The translations under genes and the position numbers were made by a program. A stretch of DNA of 29,217 nt. It comes from JAQVEM01 sp964616545 (lineage in GTDB: Bacteria > Actinomycetota > Humimicrobiia > Humimicrobiales > Humimicrobiaceae). The stretch is from NCBI GenBank assembly GCA_964616545.1, contig CAZTUA010000002.1, forward strand, positions 1-29,217, in the 5' to 3' direction. Shown piece by piece: positions 8,452 to 17,870 of the stretch (its first letter is position 1; each line of letters opens with the position of its first letter). The notes below the pieces were generated by a model, which saw nothing but the letters and a program-made list of their open reading frames with translations, had not been told where the DNA came from and did not search any database.

Positions 8452-10402
8452 CATATATACTCGCTTTTTGCCACACCAGCATTTCGCCTGGTTTCCGATT
8501 CCCCCACAAACCGTATGGCACTGCCTTAAGTACGACGGGCTCTGTTCTAAAATGAGCATCTTCATATAAAACGTCTTCTTTTATTCTCGAAAAGGCGAGC
8601 CGTTTCCCATTATATTTAAGCACTGGAATACCTGCCGGAATTCCAGTGTCCTCGCAATCTTCCACAACCGTACCCGGCTCCACATAAACCAGAGATAAAT
8701 TACTTCCATTGTCAATTTCCTCCAGGCAGTACACACATGGCCCCTTCATTAAGGCCACTTTTCCTGCATCCTCCCTAACTAAAGGATTTGCAGAAATCCA
8801 TCTGGGCTCTATATTAAGATTCACCAATATGCTATGCCCATCTTTAAAATTGCTTCTAATATATGCATAACCTTTTTTTACTTTCGGCTGTACTGGAACA
8901 CCATCCAATAAGAAGACAGGCTTATTCGCATAATAGGGTATGCGAATAGCCACTGAAAAAATGGAGTCCTTATCCGTTTTTACCTTAATTTTAATTTCTC
9001 CACTTTTCATAAGATCAGAATCCATTATCAGCTCAGTCTGGACACCATCTAGGTCTGTTTTAATAGAGGAAGAAATGAAAAGATTCACAAATATCGCCTC
9101 ATTATTTTGAGCATAAATATACTGACCTAATGAAGCCAGCGTACGTGCCACATTGGTAGGACAGCAAGCCACACCATACCACCTCTGGCGAACAGGCTTA
9201 ACATGCTTTAGAGATGTTGAATCAATGCATGCTTCCGGCCATATCTCCAATGGATTGACATAGAAATAGCTATCACCCCCGGTACTAACTCCTGCAAGCA
9301 CTGTATTATATAGCACACGTTCCACAGTATCGTAATAACTCGCATCCCTTTCAATTAGAAACATACGGCGGCTAAAAAGCGCAAGCCCAATAGACGCGCA
9401 GGTCTCACAACAGGCTGAATCGTTTGGCAGATGGTAATCCGTTGTAAAACGTTCAAGAAATCCGGATGATCCGATACCTCCTGTAATATACATGCGCTTT
9501 TGTGTTATGTTTTGCCACAGCTTACGACAGGTTTCAAGTAATTCGGCATCCTCATATTCCAGAGCAAGATCCGCCATGGCGCAATACATATACATAGCAC
9601 GGACTGCATGCCCTTCCGCAGTACGCTGTTCTCTTACTGGTATATGTGATTGTGAATATTTTAAATCATAATCATTTAAATCCCGGAACAAAAATTGTTG
9701 ATTATTTCGCTTCCTTATCTCCGCTTCAAAATAGTTTGGATTTTTTCCGCGTTCCTCTATAAAATATTTCGCGCAGGATAAATATTTCTTTTTACCAGTA
9801 CAATGGTAGAGTTTGATTAATGCCAGCTCAATTTCCTGATGTCCCGGGTATCCTTTTAGCTGATTATCTCCGGGACCAAATTTTATACAGATAAGATCGG
9901 CAAAACGCTGAGCAATCATTAATAATTTATTTTTTCCTGTTGCCTGATAATAAGCTACAGCTGCCTCTATAAGATGTCCTGCGCAGTAGAGTTCGTGGCC
10001 TTCCACAAGATTACTCCAGCGTGCATCAGGTTCCGCTACTGTATAATAAGTATTTAAATAACCATCACTTTGCTGAGCGCGATCAATTAATTCAATCATT
10101 TCATCGGCTATAACTTCGAATTGCCTGCATTTACCATTATGCAAACAGTAAGCTAAAGCTTCTAACCATTTGTATAAATCTGTATCGATAAATACAACAC
10201 CCTTATGCTCACCTTCTATATCTCCAGCAGCTATCCGGAAATTATCCATACAATAAGTTTTTCCTACACCTTTTATCTGATTATTTAATACACCGTATTG
10301 ATAAGGAATAATAACATTTGCGACCATATCGGTATATTTACCCCATAAACTATCGTTTATTTCAATCTTATTTAGGTCTGGAAGATATGAGGGTGAAAAC
10401 AT
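8441..10402 (-). CDS. GH127 beta-L-arabinofuranosidase
   Basis: A 653-residue member of glycoside hydrolase family 127 (formerly DUF1680), which releases L-arabinose from beta-1,2-linked arabinofuranosides such as those on plant hydroxyproline-rich glycoproteins. The zinc/cysteine active site known from Bifidobacterium HypBA1 is visible: Glu and Cys in CCETCASIG (about residues 332 and 334) and the Cys pair in VACCPTNVAR (about 412-413), one of which is the nucleophile. There is no signal peptide, so it acts in the cytoplasm on imported oligosaccharides. The ATG has AAAGGA nine bases upstream. It is the first gene of the minus-strand operon and is controlled by the operator region at 10443-10526. 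Confidence 0.92.
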   Translation of the reverse strand: MFSPSYLPDLNKIEINDSLWGKYTDMVANVIIPYQYGVLNNQIKGVGKTYCMDNFRIAAGDIEGEHKGVVFIDTDLYKWLEALAYCLHNGKCRQFEVIADEMIELIDRAQQSDGYLNTYYTVAEPDARWSNLVEGHELYCAGHLIEAAVAYYQATGKNKLLMIAQRFADLICIKFGPGDNQLKGYPGHQEIELALIKLYHCTGKKKYLSCAKYFIEERGKNPNYFEAEIRKRNNQQFLFRDLNDYDLKYSQSHIPVREQRTAEGHAVRAMYMYCAMADLALEYEDAELLETCRKLWQNITQKRMYITGGIGSSGFLERFTTDYHLPNDSACCETCASIGLALFSRRMFLIERDASYYDTVERVLYNTVLAGVSTGGDSYFYVNPLEIWPEACIDSTSLKHVKPVRQRWYGVACCPTNVARTLASLGQYIYAQNNEAIFVNLFISSSIKTDLDGVQTELIMDSDLMKSGEIKIKVKTDKDSIFSVAIRIPYYANKPVFLLDGVPVQPKVKKGYAYIRSNFKDGHSILVNLNIEPRWISANPLVREDAGKVALMKGPCVYCLEEIDNGSNLSLVYVEPGTVVEDCEDTGIPAGIPVLKYNGKRLAFSRIKEDVLYEDAHFRTEPVVLKAVPYGLWGNRKPGEMLVWQKASIYDKT

Positions 10403-10766
10403 ATAATATATCCTTTCTTATAGTAATTACATTGGTTATGTAAAACGTTTAAAAAAAAAATTAATAACATTCAAAGTTAAACGTTTTACTTTTCCATAAT
10501 ATAATTCTTTATTATCAATTTGTCAAGAACTATATTTATATATTTTATATTATTTAACCATAATTTATTTATTATTAATGATAATATTAAACCATTAGTG
10601 CTTATTTATACCATATATAAACGTTTACCTACTTTTTAGAAAAAACTCATAGTTTTTCATTATTTTGTTATAATTATGGCAAATATTTTACTATATAGAT
10701 TGAATATTAAACGTTTTTGTGTTATTTTTATATATTATTTAATATTTTTAAAATTGTGGGTATAAA
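10403..10766. promoter_or_regulatory. Divergent control region with four LacI-type operator boxes
   Basis: The 364 bp between the divergent GH127 and LacI-type genes contain AAACGTTT four times: 10443-10450, 10479-10486, 10619-10626 (within the perfect 10-bp palindrome TAAACGTTTA) and 10709-10716. Such CG-centred palindromes are the usual target of LacI/GalR repressors. Two boxes flank the GH127 start and two precede the regulator gene, consistent with repression plus autoregulation, possibly with looping. I found no such box upstream of the binding protein, araA or ROK genes. A TATAAT lies at 10669-10674 for the regulator, but no convincing -35 matches it. Confidence 0.8.
10498..10526 (-). 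promoter_or_regulatory. Sigma-70-type promoter of GH127 operon
   Basis: On the minus strand TTGACA (10526-10521) is followed after exactly 17 bases by TATATT (10503-10498). Transcription would begin near 10491, so the operator box at 10479-10486 covers about +5 to +12 and the second box lies near +41 to +48. This is a near-consensus promoter with a repressor site where it would block initiation. Confidence 0.75.
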
Positions 10767-11846
10767 ATGGTTACAATAAGAGAAATTTCTGAAAAAGCTA
10801 ATGTATCCGTAGCAACAGTATCCAAAGTATTAAATGAAAAACCAGGTGTAAGCCAGGCTACGATAGACCGTGTGATGTCTATAATTGATGAGCTTAAGTA
10901 TCGCCCTAATCTAACTGCTCGCAACCTTAAAAAAGGACAGAGTCAAACGCTGGGTGTCATTACGGAAGATTTAACGGTATTCAATACGCCGGATATAGTT
11001 GACGGCATAGATGCCTATTGTGAAAGTCAGAGTTATCATTATATACTTGGCAATTTGCGTTTTATTAAGCGTTATGGAAATTACCCTAAGGAAACAGAGG
11101 AATGCACTAAGCTCGCACATTCACTAGCCGATACCATGCTTTCCAAACAGGTAAGTGGCATTATTTATATAGGCTGTCACAGCCATGCAGTTATACCCAT
11201 CAGCTACACCAATGAAATTCCCTTCGTCTATGCTTATTGTTATAGTACTGATCCCAAAATTCCTTCCGTACTGTATGATGACCAGAGAGCCGCCTTTGAA
11301 GCCACTCAGTTATTAATCAACAAAGGTCATAAAAGTATTGGTGTCATCGCAGGACCCAAAGAGAGTATCCACACTATAAATCGTACTCTTGGTTATCAAG
11401 AAGCGCTTTATGCCAATAACATACCATACAATCCCCGTCTTACCTTATATGGCAACTGGGAAAGAGACGAGGGTTATAATTTGAGTAGTGAACTTATTAA
11501 AGAAAATGTAACAGCTATATTTGCCCAGAACGATTTAATGGCAGCCGGTGTGATTGAATATTGTAATAAGCATGGTATACAAATTGGAAAAGATCTTGCA
11601 GTTATCGGTTTCGATAATCGTGAAATAAGCACTTTCTGCCATCCAACTCTTAGTACTGTTTCCCTGCCTTTATTCGAGATAGGGCAAAACGCCACCCGCC
11701 TGATGTTAGATATACTATCGGGGCGCAATATTCAGTGTGGGTTAAAGCTAATGCTCCCCTGCTCTATTATCGAGAGGGAATCCACAGGTGTATTTTCTGA
11801 AAATAAAAATAATAATTCAAAGAAAACCCATGAAACATGCAGCTGA
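10767..11846 (+). CDS. LacI/GalR-family transcriptional regulator of the arabinoside locus
   Basis: A 359-residue LacI-type repressor. The N-terminal helix-turn-helix reads TIREISEKANVSVATVSKVL (residues 3-22), followed by the hinge-helix region RPNLTARNLKKG and a periplasmic-binding-protein-like effector domain (from about LGVITEDL). The later segment IFAQNDLMAAGVIEYC and AVIGFDNRE are typical of the family. It is divergent from GH127 and overlaps the GH51 gene downstream by 17 bases, so regulator and glycosidase are one operon. AAACGTTT boxes in front of both divergent units are the probable binding sites. The inducer is presumably arabinose or an arabino-oligosaccharide; that is inferred. 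Confidence 0.92.
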   Translation: MVTIREISEKANVSVATVSKVLNEKPGVSQATIDRVMSIIDELKYRPNLTARNLKKGQSQTLGVITEDLTVFNTPDIVDGIDAYCESQSYHYILGNLRFIKRYGNYPKETEECTKLAHSLADTMLSKQVSGIIYIGCHSHAVIPISYTNEIPFVYAYCYSTDPKIPSVLYDDQRAAFEATQLLINKGHKSIGVIAGPKESIHTINRTLGYQEALYANNIPYNPRLTLYGNWERDEGYNLSSELIKENVTAIFAQNDLMAAGVIEYCNKHGIQIGKDLAVIGFDNREISTFCHPTLSTVSLPLFEIGQNATRLMLDILSGRNIQCGLKLMLPCSIIERESTGVFSENKNNNSKKTHETCS

Positions 11847-13338
11847 GATTAAATTATGCATAAAATCAATTATTTCACCAATTGATGAACGACTGTATGG
11901 TTCATTTATCGAACATATGGGACGCGCTATTTATACTGGCATATATGAACCAGGTCATCCAGCATCCAATAAGTATGGTTTCCGTCAGGATGTTATTGAC
12001 TTCATTCGGTCACTAAAAATACCCGTTATTCGTTATCCAGGTGGCAACTTTGTTTCCAGCTACCACTGGGAAGATGGCACCGGTCCTAAAGAATCCCGTC
12101 CCGTACGTCTTGACCCGGCATGGCTGGCTGTAGATAATAACCATATTGGCACCAATGAATTTATGGATTTTCTAAAATTAATTAACGCAAGACCCATGTT
12201 AGCAGTTAATTTAGGTACCCGTGGTGCCCAGGATGCAGCAAATTTGCTTGAATACTGTAATTACCCCCGTGGAACTTATTACAGTAATTTACGAATTTCC
12301 CATGGTTATCCAGCCCCCCATAATGTCAGTCTCTGGTGTCTTGGCAATGAAATGGATGGCTCGTGGCAGATATGTGCAAAAACAGCTGAAGAATACGGGC
12401 GTCTTGCCTGCGAGACTGCAAAATTGATGAAAAGGATAGACCCGGATATCGAGCTTATTGCCTGCGGTAGTTCTTTTCGTGAAATACCGACATTTGGTGA
12501 GTGGGAACGCACTGTGCTTAGACATACATACGATTATGTCGATTATATCTCCTTACATACTTATTATACTAATACGGACAATGATATACCCTCATTTCTC
12601 GCAAGCAATGTAAAGATGCATAGTTTTATCAGGGAGGTTGCAGACATATGCGAGGAAATAAAAGTGGAAAAGGATAGCAAAAAAGATATTAAGCTTTCCT
12701 TTGATGAATGGAATGTCTGGTACCACTTCCAGAAGGATTGTACACAACCTCCAAAATGGATTCAGGCACGGCCCATTGAAGAAGAGCTTTATAACTTTGC
12801 TGACGCTTTACTGGTTGGCAGTATGCTAATTACTCTTATAAATAATGCGGACGTTGTTAAGATTGCCTGTCTTGCACAGCTCGTAAATACAATTGCTCCG
12901 ATAATGACAAAACCCCGGGGGCCAGCATGGGTTCAGACAACATATTATCCATTTATGTATACTTCGCTTTATGGTCGGGGTATCGCCTTAAAAGCTGAAT
13001 TAGAAACGCCAACGTATACCTGCAATATCAGAGGAGATATACCTTTTATAGACTGCGCCGCTGTGCTTTCTAAAGATGGAGACGAGTTAACTCTATTCCT
13101 TGTCAATAAGAATATTGAGCAGGATATCTCCTGTAAAGTAAATCTGCCCGAAACTTCAGGCACAAACATTATCGAATGGATTACCTTAAGCGGATATAAA
13201 CTCGATGATGTTAATACTGCAGCACATGCACCTGTAAAACCAGTGCGTCATCAGGGGGCAACTGTATCTGCAAAGGATGTCTTTTTTACACTTCCTGGAG
13301 CATCCTGGAATATGCTCCGCTTCCGTCTTAACTCTTAA
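11830..13338 (+). CDS. abfA: GH51 alpha-L-arabinofuranosidase
   Basis: A glycoside hydrolase family 51 enzyme of 502 residues that removes alpha-linked L-arabinofuranose from arabinan or arabinoxylan oligosaccharides. The acid/base Glu lies in CLGNEMDG (about residue 174) and the nucleophile Glu in SFDEWNVWY (about residue 293), nearly the positions known for the Geobacillus enzyme (175 and 294). No signal peptide is present, so it works in the cytoplasm. A frame open from 11788 would overlap the regulator by 59 bases; I prefer the ATG at 11830 because the protein then starts at the family position, overlapping by 17 bases. With GH127 it covers both anomers of arabinofuranose. Confidence 0.94.
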   Translation: MKHAAEIKLCIKSIISPIDERLYGSFIEHMGRAIYTGIYEPGHPASNKYGFRQDVIDFIRSLKIPVIRYPGGNFVSSYHWEDGTGPKESRPVRLDPAWLAVDNNHIGTNEFMDFLKLINARPMLAVNLGTRGAQDAANLLEYCNYPRGTYYSNLRISHGYPAPHNVSLWCLGNEMDGSWQICAKTAEEYGRLACETAKLMKRIDPDIELIACGSSFREIPTFGEWERTVLRHTYDYVDYISLHTYYTNTDNDIPSFLASNVKMHSFIREVADICEEIKVEKDSKKDIKLSFDEWNVWYHFQKDCTQPPKWIQARPIEEELYNFADALLVGSMLITLINNADVVKIACLAQLVNTIAPIMTKPRGPAWVQTTYYPFMYTSLYGRGIALKAELETPTYTCNIRGDIPFIDCAAVLSKDGDELTLFLVNKNIEQDISCKVNLPETSGTNIIEWITLSGYKLDDVNTAAHAPVKPVRHQGATVSAKDVFFTLPGASWNMLRFRLNS

Positions 13339-13359
13339 GTGGCGTCCGTATCTTATTGT

Positions 13360-13684
13360 TTTAATATTTCTGATATAAATTTAATCAGTACAAGTACCAC
13401 AAAGCAGTACTTCTACTATGCCAGTGAAAATATAGGCCTCTGCCAGAATTCTATATCAAAAATAATTTCAATAGTAAAAAGTTTTTTAATATTTTAGAGA
13501 AGGATAAATAAGAGTAAAAAATCTAACAGTGAAAATAAGAGTTCACAAGAAGATATACAGAATTCTTTCTTTAATGTAAAAATATGAAGTAGACCTAATT
13601 ATCAGGCCTGTAGACTTTGCACCATTAAGATACAAAAAATAATACAGGGGGTAAACTTATACCATCCCTTCTATATACTATATA
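13360..13684 (+). pseudogene. Decayed N-terminal half of a XerC/D-like tyrosine recombinase
   Basis: This stretch in the 433-bp gap after GH51 aligns base by base with 21697-22020 of the intact recombinase. Shared blocks include TAATATTTCTGATATAAA, AGTACAAGTACC and CTGTAGACTTTGC. It corresponds to the residues just after the N-terminus up to the segment before the first catalytic Arg. Multiple stops and frameshifts make it non-functional, and the C-terminal half is missing. The rest of the gap (13685-13771) is AT-rich leader of the flavodoxin gene. It shows that this recombinase family visited the locus outside the present array. Confidence 0.85.
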
Positions 13685-13771
13685 ATCTTAATGACACCAC
13701 CAGCCATAGAATTTATTTTACTTTTAAGATATATTATTTATATTTAACATCTCTTATTATAGAAAGGTCCC

Positions 13772-14311
13772 ATGAAAGCACTAATTATTTACTGGTCGGG
13801 TACTGGAAACACAGAAAAAGTAGCCGTTACTATTTATGAAACATTGAAAAACAGCGGTATAAATTCGACATTAAAGCGTGTAGGAGAAGCTTTAACTGAA
13901 GACTTATATGAATATGACCTGGTCTTTATCGGCTCGCCATCTCACCAGTGGCAGCCGGCAGCCCCGGTTTTAAAATATGTACTGGAGAAATTTAAATACT
14001 ATAAAAAGAGCGGAAATATCAAGCTGGGTGCTCCCAAATTATCCGGTAAATGGGGAGTGGTCTTTGTTACATATTCCGGGCCGCATACAGGTATTAATGA
14101 AGCAACACCCGTGGGAAAATACCTTTGTCAATTCTTTGAACATTTAGGCTTTAGCATAGCCGGTCAATTATACACTGTAGGAGAGCACCACACTTCTCTG
14201 GAAAAAAGCACCGGAGGCAGGCTCGGTGACATCAGGGGTCGCCCCAACAAAAAAGATTTGAATTATGTATCAAAAAGAGTTAAAAGGATTATTGAAAATA
14301 TCCCCGGTTGA
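13772..14311 (+). CDS. Flavodoxin-like FMN-binding protein
   Basis: A 179-residue flavodoxin-fold protein. The N-terminal phosphate-binding loop YWSGTGNTEKVA (residues 7-18) is the FMN motif, and SPSHQWQPAAPV and TYSGPHTGINEA fit the loops that hold the isoalloxazine ring. It is somewhat longer than electron-carrier flavodoxins and resembles flavodoxin-domain oxidoreductases of unknown partner. AAAGG lies upstream of the ATG. It stands alone on the plus strand between the recombinase remnant and the convergent DUF1846 gene, so no pathway can be assigned. Confidence 0.85.
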   Translation: MKALIIYWSGTGNTEKVAVTIYETLKNSGINSTLKRVGEALTEDLYEYDLVFIGSPSHQWQPAAPVLKYVLEKFKYYKKSGNIKLGAPKLSGKWGVVFVTYSGPHTGINEATPVGKYLCQFFEHLGFSIAGQLYTVGEHHTSLEKSTGGRLGDIRGRPNKKDLNYVSKRVKRIIENIPG

Positions 14312-14421
14312 CGGATTTTTTAAACAAAAAGTTTTTTTAACTTCGGTGCAAAATTTCTTTATATTTTTAAATTATTAATTAAAGCAATAGTTTTAAAGTT
14401 TCTGCATTCCGGCTGGCTCCA

Positions 14422-15954
14422 CTATTTACTCACAAATAAGTTCCTGGAAGAGAATTTGCTATCAGTTGTAAGGTTTACTCCCAGATGTTTCAATCCAACC
14501 TCATCTCCGGGAGTCGGTATGTGGGTCATATGCATTTCACACCCTCCCAGCCGGGGAAGCTTTTTCATTGCCATCTCTGCAGTGTGATTCGTTAGGGAGC
14601 TTATAGAAAGCGCAATTAAAGTTTCCTCCAGATCCAGACTTTCTGATTCTGCTTCCAAAATACCTTTTTTTAATTTTGATATCTGGTTAATAATTTGAGG
14701 TGAAAGTAAAAAAATCTCATCCGGTATATTAGAAAGAACTTTTATAGCATTGATAATGAGGCTTGAAGATGCATGCATAAGTTTTGAATTTTTCCCTGTA
14801 ACAATACGACCATCGGGGAGCTCTATTGCTGCGCCGCAGAAGACACCCTCATTTCCCTTCCCTTTAAGTTCTGCTTCTTCTGCAGCTTTGCGGGCAATAT
14901 CAACTACTTTCCTGTCAGAAGTTTTTACTTCAAGCTCTTTCATTAAAAAGGATACACGCTCAACAGTTTCCTTCTTTTCTACCCCCATTATGTATTCTTT
15001 GTAATAACGGAAGTAACGCCGGATTAGCTCCTGCTTTGATGCTTCCCGGACAGCTTCGTCGTCTATTATCCCTGATTTTGCACAGTTTACCCCCATATCA
15101 GTAGGTGAATTATACATAGGCATATTTGTGTTTCGCCTGTCTATAGTCCTGTTAAAGATAAGTTTTAATATCGGAAAACTTTCTACATCACGGTTATAGT
15201 TTGTTGCGCTTTCATCGTATTCATTAAGATGATAAGGGTCAACAAGATTAAAGTCTCCTATATCGGCAGTTGCCGCTTCATAGGCAATGTTAACAGGATG
15301 TTTGAGCGGCAGATTCCATATAGGAAATGTCTCAAATTTAGCATAACCCGAGTTAATCTCCTTCTTGTAATCATGGTAAAGCTGGGAAAGGCACACTGAA
15401 AGTTTACCGCTGCCGGGACCCGGAGCCGTAACCACTACAATTTTTTTATCTGTCTTGATATATTCATTTTTACCAAAACCTTCCCTGCTGCATATGGTAT
15501 CCACATCTGCCGGATATCCTTTAATAGGATAGTGCAGATAGACTTTAATACCTCTGCGCTCCAGCTTATTTTTAAAAATTAATGCAGGACTCTGGTTTTT
15601 AAACCGGGTTATCACAACTGCAACAATATCCAGTCCCCATTTTCGAAGATCGTCAATCAGCTTTAATGTCGCTGCATCATAGGTTATTCCGAAGTCTCCT
15701 CTGACTCTGCCTTTTTCAATATCGCCGGCATAAATGCACAGTACAATATCAATTTTATCTTTTAGAGTTTGCAGTAGCCGTATTTTTACATTAGGCTCAT
15801 AACCGGGGAGCACCCTTGCTGCATGGTAATCAAAGCAGAGTTTCCCGCCAAATTCAAGGTAAAGCTTGCTGTCAAACTTTTCCATGCGTTTAAGAATTGC
15901 AAGGCTCTGCTCTTTTAGATATTTTTGGTTATCAAATCCTATTATTTTACCCAC
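14422..15954 (-). CDS. DUF1846 (UPF0371) family protein
   Basis: A 510-residue protein that closely follows the DUF1846 family found in streptococci and clostridia. Conserved runs include KLYLEFGGKLCFDYHAARVL near residue 30, HYPIKGYPADVDTI, VVTAPGPGSGKLS (about 175-187, a possible nucleotide-binding loop) and KFETFPIWNLPLKHPVN. The function of the family is not established. Translation appears to start at the GTG at 15954, which gives the family N-terminus; the ribosome-binding site there is weak. A 227-bp spacer without a convincing gene separates it from plsC-like 16182-16940 on the same strand, so co-transcription is uncertain. Confidence 0.9.
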   Translation of the reverse strand: MGKIIGFDNQKYLKEQSLAILKRMEKFDSKLYLEFGGKLCFDYHAARVLPGYEPNVKIRLLQTLKDKIDIVLCIYAGDIEKGRVRGDFGITYDAATLKLIDDLRKWGLDIVAVVITRFKNQSPALIFKNKLERRGIKVYLHYPIKGYPADVDTICSREGFGKNEYIKTDKKIVVVTAPGPGSGKLSVCLSQLYHDYKKEINSGYAKFETFPIWNLPLKHPVNIAYEAATADIGDFNLVDPYHLNEYDESATNYNRDVESFPILKLIFNRTIDRRNTNMPMYNSPTDMGVNCAKSGIIDDEAVREASKQELIRRYFRYYKEYIMGVEKKETVERVSFLMKELEVKTSDRKVVDIARKAAEEAELKGKGNEGVFCGAAIELPDGRIVTGKNSKLMHASSSLIINAIKVLSNIPDEIFLLSPQIINQISKLKKGILEAESESLDLEETLIALSISSLTNHTAEMAMKKLPRLGGCEMHMTHIPTPGDEVGLKHLGVNLTTDSKFSSRNLFVSK

Positions 15955-16181
15955 AGGTCTAAATTCCGAAATGTTTTATTCTAATATTATATAGATTTTA
16001 TAAAAAATTATTTCCGCTCCACATGACTTATTAGCCATTATATAAATTATATTACTGCGGGTAAACATAAAAATAACCGAAATTACCAATTCTTGTGCTA
16101 AATAAAAAAATAAATAAAAGCCTGCTGTAAAAGCTGGCTGCTCAAGGGTAAAAAAAGGGATTAATCTTTGCAATCAGGAAT

Positions 16182-16940
16182 TTACGCGGCAGTATCCCTG
16201 GCAGTGGAAAAATACTTCCTGACCGCATTCGCAGCCTTCCGCCACCGGGGCTTGTGAATTTTTTTGATTATCGGTACATCAAAATTTAAATAATTTGTCG
16301 TAGCTTTACTCAAATCTGAATAATACCCCCGATACTCTGCCGGTAAGAGTTTTGCTACCTGATACATTATCTCATCTGTGATCAACCGGCGTTCTTCTTT
16401 ATCCGGATATTTGCTGGCCGGACAAATCATGAATGGCTTACCAACCCTGATTGTGATCTTTGTTCTTCGCAGCTTTTTAATGTTCTCAGAAAACTTTTCC
16501 CCGCCATATTGAACAAAAGGCATAATCGGAGCTTTACTTTTCAGGGCAATGACCACCACACCAGTTTGTGCCTTAATCAGCCGCCCATCTTTTGTGCGTG
16601 TTCCTTCGGGTGCAATTGTAAAAAAATGCCCCTGATTGAGAACGTCGGCCGCTTTGTTAAAAGCCTGAAAATCAGCAGTACCGCGGTCAACCGGAATAGA
16701 CCCCCAGGTATTAAATAAAAATCTTAAAAAGGGAGACTCAAATGTCTCCTTTTTAACCAGAGAAATTATCTTCCGTGGGTATGAATAGGTGAAACCTACA
16801 GGCGCGTCTAAAAAGTTTACATGATTACCAATAAATATCATTGGACCCTGGCGAGGTACATCCTTCAATGCTTTTCTATCTACATTGCATATCGTAAATA
16901 ACATAAACCTCATAACAAGGTTGGTTAGAAGTTTAATCAT
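16182..16940 (-). CDS. plsC: 1-acyl-sn-glycerol-3-phosphate acyltransferase (PlsC-like)
   Basis: A 252-residue membrane-associated acyltransferase that adds the second acyl chain to lysophosphatidic acid. Block I is GNHVNFLDAP with the NHxxxxD dyad (His40, Asp45), block II is GSIPVDRG (80-87), and block III is the substrate motif PEGTR (111-115). It begins six bases after the stop of the lipid-kinase-like gene and its GGAG lies inside the end of that gene, so the two are co-transcribed and coupled. Together they indicate phospholipid synthesis or recycling of diacylglycerol into phosphatidic acid. Confidence 0.92.
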   Translation of the reverse strand: MIKLLTNLVMRFMLFTICNVDRKALKDVPRQGPMIFIGNHVNFLDAPVGFTYSYPRKIISLVKKETFESPFLRFLFNTWGSIPVDRGTADFQAFNKAADVLNQGHFFTIAPEGTRTKDGRLIKAQTGVVVIALKSKAPIMPFVQYGGEKFSENIKKLRRTKITIRVGKPFMICPASKYPDKEERRLITDEIMYQVAKLLPAEYRGYYSDLSKATTNYLNFDVPIIKKIHKPRWRKAANAVRKYFSTARDTAA

Positions 16941-16946
16941 TTATTA

Positions 16947-17870
16947 TCAGTCTCCGACTATTAAATCAATCTGCTTTGTGAATATTTTTGCAGACAAATA
17001 ATCTCCCTTTTCACAAATCGTTTCTCCGTCAGCATGCACAGGGAGACTTCCTTTAAGCGCGGTGATTTCAATACTGCCGGTCACTGGCATTTTAACAGAA
17101 GGATGACCTTCTTGTGTTCCAGCCATAATTTTAGTCATCAATTTGATAGCACCAATTCTACTTACCTGATCAACGATCATTAAACTAAACAATCCGTCAT
17201 CAGGTTTCGATAAGGGTGTCATTTTAAATGAAGTGCCCATCCGCCACCCATTCATAACTGATATGATCAGACATTGTTGTTCAAAAGTCTCATTATCAAG
17301 CTTGACCCTCAACTCTGGAGCTTTGAAATATAAAAATATAGTTTTTATCGCAGCAATCAAATAACCCGGTATTCCTGAGAGGAAGGCAGGTAATTTTGCT
17401 GCTTCAAAACCCACGATAGTATCAAAGCCAATGCCAATTCCATTCCCGAAGAATTTACCCTCAGGATAATCCCCTCCAAAGACCTGTCCCACATCAATAG
17501 TTTTAGTTTTTCCATTTACAATTGCTTTTACAGCATCTTCAAACCCTGCAGGAATCCCCATACTGGCAGCAAAATCATTACCCCGCCCTGCGGGGATCAC
17601 TGCAAGCTTTGGGATTTTCTTGCCTTCAAGTTTAGATGCCATCAGGCCGTTAATAATCTCATTTGAAGTGCCATCACCGCCTACGGCAACAACCACATCA
17701 TAGCCTTTTTCTGCAGCCTCCCTGGCCAGTGTAGTAGGATCGCCCGGCCTGGCTGAAACTATCAGTGAGTAATCTGACAGATACTCCTCTAATAGTTTTT
17801 CAATTTTTGTTTTGTTTTTTAAAGCTGCACCCTTTGCAGCACTTGGATTTAATACAACCAGATATTTCAT
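16947..17870 (-). CDS. Diacylglycerol kinase family lipid kinase (DagK/YegS type)
   Basis: A 307-residue lipid kinase of the DagK/YegS/BmrU family, which phosphorylates diacylglycerol or a related lipid. The nucleotide-binding signature GGDGTSNE is at residues 64-71, and the N-terminus LVVLNPSAAKG is the first conserved block. PAGRGNDFAASMGIP follows, as in the family. The start at 17870 has no clear Shine-Dalgarno sequence, but no other start fits the conserved N-terminus. It is the first gene of the dagK-plsC pair. The exact lipid substrate is not decided by sequence. Confidence 0.92.
   Translation of the reverse strand: MKYLVVLNPSAAKGAALKNKTKIEKLLEEYLSDYSLIVSARPGDPTTLAREAAEKGYDVVVAVGGDGTSNEIINGLMASKLEGKKIPKLAVIPAGRGNDFAASMGIPAGFEDAVKAIVNGKTKTIDVGQVFGGDYPEGKFFGNGIGIGFDTIVGFEAAKLPAFLSGIPGYLIAAIKTIFLYFKAPELRVKLDNETFEQQCLIISVMNGWRMGTSFKMTPLSKPDDGLFSLMIVDQVSRIGAIKLMTKIMAGTQEGHPSVKMPVTGSIEITALKGSLPVHADGETICEKGDYLSAKIFTKQIDLIVGD

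Noticed and set aside
11788..11829. Longer N-terminus for the GH51 enzyme
   Set aside because: The added 14 residues lie inside the regulator gene, lack a ribosome-binding site, and the catalytic residue numbering fits the ATG at 11830.
14312..14421. An intrinsic terminator between the convergent flavodoxin and DUF1846 genes
   Set aside because: AAAC-AAAAA-GTTT with T-runs is present, but the stem is AT-only and too short to call.
15976..16173. A 65-codon minus-strand frame between plsC and the DUF1846 gene
   Set aside because: No domain, no ribosome-binding site, hydrophobic AT-driven composition; it lies in a plain spacer.
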